This document shows, in pieces, positions 1 through 5,278 of a stretch of DNA of 10,767 bases. Source of the DNA: Pelagophyceae sp. CCMP2097 (taxonomy: Eukaryota; Sar; Pelagophyceae); contig MU657635.1 in the NCBI GenBank assembly GCA_026770575.1, forward strand, positions 5,412 through 16,178, in the 5' to 3' direction. Every line of letters starts with the position of its first letter. The first letter of the stretch is position 1. The notes beneath the pieces were generated by a model, which searched no databases, was not told the DNA's origin, and was given only the letters and a program-made list of their open reading frames with translations. The position numbers and the translations under genes were made by a program.

Positions 1-392
1 ACCAAGGCATCAGAATTTTAACTCGGGGGTTAATCCGTCATCAGGGGACTTTAAGGGAGATTCCGACGACATTTGCGGCTTTTGCGGCTTTTGCGGCCGG
101 CTTTTCCGACGACTTTTGCGGTGAAATTTTCGACATCGCGACGACATTGGCAAACGACATTTGAGAGGATTTGAAACGATACTACGGGAAATCCTTACCC
201 ACGACCTCACCGAATCCCTCTTATACACCAGCTCCGAAGCCCGGCGACCCCTATTGCCCCTGGTAATCCTTCAATCAAAGGACCCGAAGGGCCCTTGCCG
301 TAAACTGACGTTGAATAAACGGCAAGGACCCTTCGGATCCTCAAAAAAATCAACCCACTTTAAAGTCGCCAAGCAACTCAGACTCGCCGACG
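1..392. other. Non-coding leader region with short T/GC repeats
   Basis: No convincing gene is seen here. Positions 70-98 hold about three tandem copies of a 9-bp unit (ttttgcggc), and a block beginning ttccgacgac occurs twice (61-78 and 104-121, the second with one extra t), so this patch arose by local duplication. Reading frames across it give only low-complexity Pro/Lys/Ser protein. An inverted repeat lies at 280-340. The stretch just before 393 may be the promoter and 5' leader of the following plus-strand gene, but I see no clear TATA or initiator motif. Confidence 0.4.
280..340. repeat. 61-bp inverted repeat (small fold-back element)
   Basis: The arm at 280-300 pairs with 320-340 over 21 bp with two mismatches, around a 19-base loop. 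The arm contains the gaaggg/cccttc core that also sits in the MITE-A ends elsewhere in this window, and the sequence just left of it (ggtaatccttc) resembles the inner part of MITE-A. It could be a very short relative of that family or an independent fold-back insertion. No target-site duplication is evident. Confidence 0.6.
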
Positions 393-1341
393 ATGGCTCC
401 TGCCATGCAGTACTTCAAGCCGCGTCCTCTTCTGGGCCCGCGCGCGCCGCTAGAGCTCGATGACGAAGCGCATGATGCAAAACCGCTGACGGCCCTTGCT
501 GCGAAGCAGGGGCCGGCTCCTGATGCTTTATCAAGATTGAAACCCCGAGAGCACTTTCAAGGAGGCGCTAAGAAGAGGCGCCAGCCGTTGGAAAGAGGCG
601 CAACCGGTCTTCCGTGGCCCCGTCGCGCTGATTTCGTGAGGCGTTTGCACAACGTTTTTTCTAACCGTGTGTCACGCAGGGTCCCGATCTTCCTGGCCAC
701 GGCGCTGCTGGTGCGTCGCCCTTCCAAGCACTCGGGCGAGCCCCGCGGGGCCCGCGGCGGGTCGTTTTGAGAGGCAACCTTTGAAACCCACCCTCCTAGG
801 CCATGTCCCCTCTCGCGTCCGCGGGCGGCATCCAGGGCGGCCGCGAGCGTCGAGGTACGTCCTTTCCCGAAGACGGGGGACTGGGCGCGACGGTGATGAG
901 GACTTGAAAGCCTAGCGGAGACGCGTTGACGAGATCGTATATTACACAACACCAAGATCTGTGCTGAGTCGCGGAGCACCTTTCGAATGATACTCTTTAT
1001 CGTCGGAATCCGACCGCTTCCAATAGTTCCCGGCGCGGCTTCGGGCCCGAACACGTTCTTTGGCAAAGAGGGAGATCAGTCCAAGCCGAAAGGCGGCGGC
1101 GGCATGGGTAATCCGGGCACAGCCTTTTGGGCGAAATCAAGCGAGCGCGTATTCCTCGAGTACACGTGCGCCTTTGGGGCGTGCGGAGCCGCGCCGTGAA
1201 TGGCAAACCCGCTTCAAAAAGGGGCCATCTATCGGGATTTCGTCGACTTAAAGAGTAATTAGGTTCATGGTCGTCGTCGTCCTCTACTCCATCTGGGCGG
1301 TGCGGAGCGAGAAGCAGGAGAAGCGCCGGAAGCTGAAATGA
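393..1341 (+). CDS. Candidate four-exon gene, C-terminally anchored membrane protein, function unknown
   Basis: I do not recognise this protein. The model uses exons 393-635, 800-854, 1027-1107 and 1256-1341. Donors are GTGAGG, GTACGT and GTAATC, all acceptors are AG, and introns are 164, 172 and 148 nt. Exon lengths total 465 nt, giving 154 residues and a TGA stop with phases agreeing at every junction. The N-terminal 81 residues are Pro- and basic-rich. Exon 3 ends in a Gly run. Exon 4 encodes one hydrophobic segment (VVVVLYSIWAV) followed by a charged tail ending KRRKLK, resembling a membrane anchor with a cytosolic ER-retention-like end. Alternatives: a 72-residue protein starting at the ATG at 803 with the last three exons; a first intron of only 44 nt (636-679, with a CTAAC branch motif) ending the frame at 784; or an unspliced ORF 393-770. 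The last intron's acceptor (AAAGAG) is the weakest junction. The frame agreement and the hydrophobic last exon are what is seen; the gene itself is inference. Confidence 0.42.
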
Positions 1342-1586
1342 CTGAAGGACCTCGGCGACCGAGCCAGGGTCAACGTCGCCCACGCGCTGTGACGGCCCGT
1401 CGCCGGGCGGCCCTATAGCGAGGCCGCTACGCCGAGCGGCCTCGACGACATGCACATACACCGGCGCCGCCGAACGGGTGGCCCCTGTCCCACTGTCCTC
1501 CCTGTGTGAATATAATTTAACCTCTTTTGTAACATGCCCGCAAAGGTGTCGGGTGCCGTCGGAGGGGCCGTCGCACGCAGCTTATT
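1342..1586. other. Intergenic DNA after the candidate membrane-protein gene
   Basis: No gene is seen. A perfect 9-bp-arm hairpin lies at 1420-1443 (arms 1420-1428 and 1435-1443, 6-base loop). An AT-rich stretch at about 1506-1532 could hold the 3' end signal of the upstream gene. GC-rich sequence from 1534 runs directly into the truncated MITE-A copy. Confidence 0.35.
1420..1443. repeat. Perfect 9-bp hairpin
   Basis: gaggccgct at 1420-1428 is exactly complementary to agcggcctc at 1435-1443, with loop acgccg. It lies about 80 bases after the proposed stop at 1341 and could form in the 3' UTR. The window contains many similar GC hairpins, so it may simply be another dispersed palindrome. Confidence 0.5.
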
Positions 1587-1680
1587 CCAGGCTCCCGAAG
1601 GGAGACATAGTAATCCTTATTTAAGGTCCGTTACGAAAATCGGTCCGTTCGTCAGGAACAATGAGAACGTTCCTGAGAGG
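1581..1680. mobile_element. MITE-A copy 1, truncated (one terminal repeat)
   Basis: The left terminal repeat (about 1587-1633, beginning ccaggctcccgaaggg and continuing through agtaatccttatttaagg) matches the left ends of the copies at 1969 and 4931. The internal part (gtccgttcgtcaggaac) also resembles copy 2. The matching right terminal repeat, which should read as the reverse complement ending in gggagcctg, is missing, and the sequence becomes unrelated after about 1680. It is therefore a one-ended relic. It codes for nothing recognisable. Confidence 0.65.
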
Positions 1681-1968
1681 CGTTATTTGCAACAGTGCCT
1701 GAAATCGGCTTCTGAATAGCGAAGGCCAAGCACGGGAGGCTAACATAACAACATCTAGTTTTTGGAATTTTGCCCTAGTAGCCTGGAGCGACCCACACAT
1801 GCCCGAGTCGTACAAGTGGACCCGCATCACGAAGACGCCGGGTGCGCTCGCTCCCAAGACCGAAATGAGTCCCAAGAACGCCCCCAGAGCGCTCGACAAG
1901 CTTAGACTGCGACGTCCCAGACCCGCACCGTCGCGTCCTTGCTCGCCGTCACGACGTGCTCGCTTATT

Positions 1969-2110
1969 CCAGGCTCCTGAAGGGAGCCACAGTAATCCTT
2001 ATTTAAGGTCCGTTAGGAAAATCGGCCCGTTCGTCAATGTTCCTGACGAACGGGATGGAAAACTGAACGGAACTTAAAAAAGGATTACTATGGCTCCCTT
2101 CGGGAGCCTG
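1969..2110. mobile_element. MITE-A copy 2, full length (142 bp)
   Basis: Left terminal repeat from 1969 (ccaggctcctgaagggagcc) and right terminal repeat from about 2066 to 2110 (ending cccttcgggagcctg) are reverse complements over about 43 bp with a few mismatches. The centre holds a second perfect hairpin with 11-bp arms (2026-2036 and 2044-2054, loop atgttcc). It is too short to encode a transposase and is therefore non-autonomous. The left end differs from all other copies by reading ctcctgaag instead of ctcccgaag, which produces CAG on the minus strand beside the WD40 exon. No clear target-site duplication is visible because the sequences outside the two ends differ. Confidence 0.8.
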
Positions 2111-2169
2111 AGGTTCGTGTTTAACCCTCCGGCCGCCGGCCTACGGCCGCCGACCTCCGGGTGGAGGCC
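2092..2169. repeat. Direct repeat A flanking the 2170-2640 segment
   Basis: This segment (starting with the right end of MITE-A copy 2, then aggttcgtgtttaaccctcc, ending ggtggaggcc) recurs at 2649-2708 in the same orientation. The present copy carries about 18 extra bases of ggccgc-type palindromic sequence near 2134-2152. The pair brackets about 480 bp of AT-richer DNA, as expected either for duplication of a pre-existing sequence around an insertion or for two insertions of one repeat. Confidence 0.7.
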
Positions 2170-2640
2170 CCGATTATAGGTGGGCAAGGGCAGTGTAGGG
2201 GATTATGGGCCCCTGTTTTACAGTCGTTACAGTGCAATTACTGTTACGCACGTATTTACAGTGTAAAGTGAAGGTCATATTTTTAGAGGCGCTTAAACGA
2301 GGCGCAATGGGGCTTAGCGCGAGCGGGAGGCTCCGCCGAGTCACCCCGGCGAACTGACGAGCTCAAATACGAGGTGTGGCTCTGCATGCGCATGTTCTTG
2401 GGGTGAAAGTCCAACTTTTGTTCAAACAAGTGGGGAAAAGCCACAATTTCGCGATGCAAGGCGCCCGAAATTGACAAATATCGATGGATTGAAGATGGAT
2501 TTTCAAGGGCACTAGGAATTCCTACAAAGGCAAAATTTAGGGGTCGCGTAATTACATGTAATTACATGCAAAATCAAATACAGTTTTTACAATTTATTTT
2601 ACAGTGCCACCTATAGCCCCGATAGGATTCTGTGATTAAC
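2170..2640. mobile_element. Possible non-autonomous DNA transposon with TTACAGT subterminal motifs
   Basis: Near the left end, ttataggtggg followed by cagtgta is echoed in inverse orientation near the right end (acagtgccacctatagcccc, around 2602-2621). Motifs of the type ttacagt/actgtaa cluster close to both ends (about 2215-2270 and 2578-2610). Short repeated subterminal motifs are a familiar property of MITE-type elements that borrow a transposase. A 10-bp unit gtaattacat is tandemly doubled near 2550-2570. The interior has no recognisable coding sequence and is more AT-rich than the exons nearby. The ends are imperfect and no target duplication could be fixed, so this call is tentative. 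Confidence 0.35.
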
Positions 2641-2648
2641 AACCATCG

Positions 2649-2708
2649 GCTCCCTACGGGAGCCTGAGGTTCTTGTTTAACCCTCCGGCCTCCGGGTGGA
2701 GGCCGATT
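2649..2708. repeat. Direct repeat B, second copy of the 2092-2169 segment
   Basis: It begins with the perfect hairpin ggctccc-tac-gggagcc and continues as cctgaggttcttgtttaacc to ggtggaggcc, matching 2092-2169 apart from a missing block of about 18 bases and a few substitutions. The first 20 bases match the outer end of MITE-A, but no MITE-A interior precedes it. It is therefore a partial copy carrying MITE end plus flank. It abuts the 21-bp tandem array. Confidence 0.7.
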
Positions 2709-2784
2709 GCGGCGGCTACGCCGCCTGAGGTGGCGGCTACGCCGACTGAGGCGGCGGCTACGCCGCCTGAGGCGGCGGCTGCGA
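2709..2784. repeat. 21-bp tandem repeat, about 3.6 units, palindromic core
   Basis: Units at 2709-2729, 2730-2750 and 2751-2771 plus a partial unit at 2772-2784 follow gcggcggctacgccgcctga-g with two substitutions in the second unit. Each unit contains the palindrome ggcggc-tac-gccgcc. On the minus strand every full unit carries a CTCAG acceptor-like string (CTCAG in all units) and a GTAGCC donor-like string, and also the TAG that ends the unspliced WD40 frame. The array starts six bases beyond the proposed WD40 donor. Confidence 0.85.
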
Positions 2785-2919
2785 CAAAACGGCGCAGCTC
2801 TTGATGCAGTCAGTGTGCCCCTTGAGGATCGCCGCGCCCTTGGCGATCAGGTCCTTCCAGAGGAGGCTGCGCAAGACCGGCGTCACGGCCCGCCCCTCTC
2901 GGACGACGAGCTTCGTCAT

Positions 2920-3064
2920 TATTCAACCAACTGAACTGAATCAAACCCATTCAAATTCGGCTATGTGACGGGGCGGGTCCATACGTACTGGGGTGGTATA
3001 TGACCGATCCTATACGATTGCCGCGAGTGGCGCTTCAGACGAGCCAAAACAGACGTTTAGATTT
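2920..3064. other. Upstream flank of the WD40 remnant
   Basis: AT-richer DNA immediately upstream of the minus-strand ATG at 2919. It could have been the promoter of the WD40 gene. No defined motif is visible. Confidence 0.25.
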
Positions 3065-3410
3065 TTAGTTTGAGCGTTTTAAACAATAAACTTCTATAGG
3101 ATTGGGCATCATGGGACTCAGCGCGACGTCCTCTATCACTCCCAACAGAGCCAAACTCCAACCGACGAAAACTCCGATTGCCAGAAAGTCCTCGGCGTCA
3201 TTGGCGATACCCCCTGTAGTCAGTACATAGAAACAGTGACCTCCGCCAAAAAAGGTCTCGTTTCTGTTCAGTAGTGAACCAGTCAATAACCAGCTTAGCC
3301 CGACTCGGAGATTTAAAAATGTCGCTGAACAACGTTTTCGGAACGGTTACCAGATTCCAATTTTTTGACTTTATTCGATGCAAGGATTGCAATTGCAAGA
3401 CCGTGTGCAT
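3065..3410 (-). pseudogene. Possible decayed ORF with a homopolymer frameshift, unknown family
   Basis: I do not recognise this. Two overlapping minus-strand frames, 3410-3198 (70 codons) and 3286-3065 (73 codons), could be halves of one protein. The first reads sensibly up to TTEQKRDLF and the second continues from FGGGHCFYVLTTGG into a hydrophobic stretch (FLAIGVFVGWSLALLGVI), ending at a stop at 3065. The point where they would join is a run of six T on the minus strand (plus-strand aaaaaa near 3248-3253), so a one-base change there would link them. The composition is more AT-rich than the GC-rich genes nearby. It might be a dead gene, a transferred organellar fragment, or chance. Confidence 0.25.
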
Positions 3411-3478
3411 TGAAGTTCAAACTCGCTAGTCCGCAGGCCGAAGGTAGCTTTGGGGACCTCGTTCGTCGGACGGGGGGC

Positions 3479-3557
3479 GGTTCCTTTGGACCCTAAGGGC
3501 TTCATCGCTTGGGGAGGCGAGGCACATCCGATAGAAACCTTAGGGTCCAAAGGAACC
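3479..3557. repeat. 79-bp element with perfect 20-bp terminal inverted repeats
   Basis: ggttcctttggaccctaagg at 3479-3498 is exactly reverse-complementary to 3538-3557, with a 39-base spacer. A perfect 20-bp match suggests a recent or selected fold-back insertion. The arms resemble, but do not match, the inverted repeat at 280-340. No target-site duplication is clear. Confidence 0.8.
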
Positions 3558-4136
3558 CGCGTCGTTCGCGCGGTGTGGTGCCTCAAAAATGGGCGTATGT
3601 TCTCAAAAAGGGTATGTAAAAAAAGACTGGCCGAACCGCCGGCGCGCGATGTGTTTCGCGACGGCCCCGTGCGCGCCGAGTCGGATCACGACAAGCGGCG
3701 CGACGGCGAGATGCTTGCGACTCAAACCTTATCTTGCTCACAGCTCTCCTTGTCTCAATAAGAACGATTTGATTCAGACTCAGACTGCGCAGTAAACACA
3801 CACCGGATGTCATATGACGTGCATGCGGAGGCATGAAAGTTCAAGTTTTACAATGAGTTTTCGATAGCGATTTAAGGCCGTAAGTTGATTGCTTAAAATC
3901 CACCCTGGGTGGGGCTGGCCCAATAGGGAGGTGAGGCGCCTCCTTCGAGGTGCCTCGCCTGATTCAAAGCCCGCCACCGCAGTCACACTAAAACCACGCC
4001 CGGGCCTCTTGAGTGCCGCTGGGGGGGCAGTCTCGGAGCGCGCAGTCTCGGTCTCGGAGCGGTGCCGAGGCTATGCCCTCGACGGGCGGCCGTGTGCACC
4101 CCTCCAAGCGCCCCTCGCGTAAACGCATTACGCGTT
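3558..4136. other. Gene-poor spacer with hairpins
   Basis: No gene can be supported. A GC-rich patch at about 3630-3730 gives Arg/Asp-rich frames with no family resemblance. Further features are an imperfect 14-bp-arm hairpin at 3929-3960, a small duplicated motif gcagtctcgg near 4027-4060, and a 7-bp inverted repeat (4116-4122 and 4128-4134) just before the large fold-back element. AT-rich DNA at 3780-3900 could be regulatory or neutral. Confidence 0.35.
3929..3960. repeat. Hairpin with 14-bp arms
   Basis: 3929-3942 pairs with 3947-3960 around the 4-base loop cttc, with two mismatches that would be G-U pairs in RNA. It resembles the other small GC palindromes with a cttcg centre in this window. 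Confidence 0.55.
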
Positions 4137-4143
4137 GAAAACG

Positions 4144-4798
4144 CTCTCTCTCAAATAGCCACGCCGTGGCTATTTTGGCCAAAATACAAGGGGGGTCCAA
4201 CATGAAACGGATTCCACTCAACTACAAATTTCTCGGGCTACAAACGAGGTATGGGGCGACTTATGGTCGCTGCGTCGCGGGCTGGTGGCGGCGCGGCCCC
4301 CGATGAAGGAAGTTTGTTTATGGGCTCGATCCGCCGACCGTGAAGCCGCTTTCAAGAATAAAACGGTGTAAAACTTGACACCATTCCCGCGTAATTGCGG
4401 ATTTGCATGGGCGTTTTAAGTGAAATGGGGCCCATAACTTGCAAAATGGAGCTCATAGCCTAAATTTTGGGCCTTGTCCCGAACCTCCACGGGACACTAG
4501 GTCGGACTCTGGCGATGCCAAGGCCTACAGCCGGCCCCAATGAAGCGGCAGGGAGGCTGATCCCAGACGAAGACAATGGAGAACCACCTCAAACCGGCTT
4601 TTGGCGACGCTGAAACCGAGATTGCGCGCGGGATACGCGAAAAACGGGAGGGATCAGCCTCCAGCCCGACACCTTGGGTCGGGCCGGACATGTCCAGCCA
4701 CTCAAAGTCTCCTCAAACGTGCTGTGGAGGTTCGGAAATGAGCGGCTTTTTCATGTTGAACCCCCCTTGTAGCCACGCCGTGGCTATTTGAGAGAGAG
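4144..4798. mobile_element. About 655-bp fold-back (non-autonomous) transposon
   Basis: The outer arm 4144-4172 (starting ctctctctcaaatagccacg) matches the reverse complement of 4770-4798 with one mismatch in 29. Next inward, 4186-4207 (acaaggggggtccaacatga) matches the reverse complement of about 4748-4770 with one mismatch. The left arm has 13 extra bases (ttttggccaaaat) between these blocks. Further inside, 4479-4490 pairs exactly with 4724-4735, and 4552-4564 pairs exactly with 4650-4662. The nested pairing means much of the element can fold on itself. There is no transposase-like ORF. The terminal repeats may extend a few bases to about 4137 and 4807, so no target duplication could be defined. 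Confidence 0.75.
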
Positions 4799-4807
4799 GG
4801 TTTTTTC

Positions 4808-4930
4808 GATCTGGGCTTTAGAATTTACCTGACTCTTGATTTTGTCCACATTTATGTCTTTAACGCCCGTAATTTTATTAAATTAGCCTCGAAAAAAATA
4901 CTTAACTTTCAGCCTATAAGCTGGTAGTGT
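4808..4930. promoter_or_regulatory. AT-rich upstream region of the RAP-domain gene
   Basis: This is an AT-rich block between two transposons and upstream of the RAP gene, including attttattaaatta near 4871-4884. It is the likeliest place for a promoter of the downstream gene, which would put MITE-A copy 3 in the transcribed leader. No precise start site can be named. Confidence 0.25.
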
Positions 4931-5073
4931 CCAGGCTCCCGAAGGGGGGTCATAGTAATCCTTATTCAAGGTCCGTTCTGTTTCCCGCCCGTTGGTCACA
5001 ATGTTCCTGGCCAACGGACCTTAAAATCTAACGGACCTTGAATAAGGATTACTATGGCTCCTCGGGAGCCTGG
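4931..5073. mobile_element. MITE-A copy 3, full length (143 bp)
   Basis: The left repeat 4931-4977 (ccaggctcccgaagggggg, then tcatagtaatccttattcaa) and right repeat 5030-5073 (aacggaccttgaataaggat to gggagcctgg) are inverted copies about 44 bp long with few differences. Between them is an imperfect hairpin around atgttcc, as in copy 2. It lies just upstream of the RAP-domain gene, and its right repeat contains an in-frame ATG at 5054. Confidence 0.85.
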
Positions 5074-5278
5074 AATAAAGGAGCCCGTGTGCGGACCCCG
5101 CCAGCCGCAGGATGGGCGTGGCCAGGTCGCTCCGGAGCAAGGTCGAGGACGCAGGTGCGCGGCACCACCTCGGCCCCCTCCATGCGGCCCGAAGTTCGCC
5201 GGAAGAATTCCGGAAGTTTCGGGATTCTTTCGGAGACGGCAGGACTGGCGCCTTCTCTCTCGACGGCGCCGCGCGGGG

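Larger units (their letters stand above)
1902..2919 (-). pseudogene. WD40-repeat gene remnant: two exons separated by repeat-filled DNA
   Basis: WD40 repeats are blades of beta-propeller scaffold proteins. On the minus strand an ATG at 2919 opens a frame whose residues 33-43 read KGHTDCIKSCA, the first half of a WD40 repeat (GH dipeptide). About 800 bp downstream, 1958-1902 encodes EHVVTASKDATVRVWDVAV then TAA, the second half with its WD dipeptide. If GTTTTG at 2790 is the donor and the CAG at 1979-1977 is the acceptor, exons 2919-2791 (43 codons) and 1976-1902 (24 codons plus stop) join in phase 0. The joined repeat has exactly 31 residues from G of GH to D of WD, the canonical spacing. Without splicing the frame stops at TAG 2758-2760 inside the tandem array. 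A 67-residue single-blade protein could not close a propeller alone, so this is probably a fragment of a larger WD40 gene that lost its middle, or a decayed copy. The donor is weak. The WD40 identity of both halves is fairly sure; that they are spliced is not. Confidence 0.55.

Noticed and set aside
61..121. CRISPR-like repeats
   Set aside because: The units are 9 bp and contiguous with no regular spacers; this is simple tandem duplication.
557..1066. Minus-strand open frame of 169 codons
   Set aside because: It is a GC-rich shadow of the plus-strand exons and introns, with Arg/Ala-rich low-complexity product and no recognisable domain.
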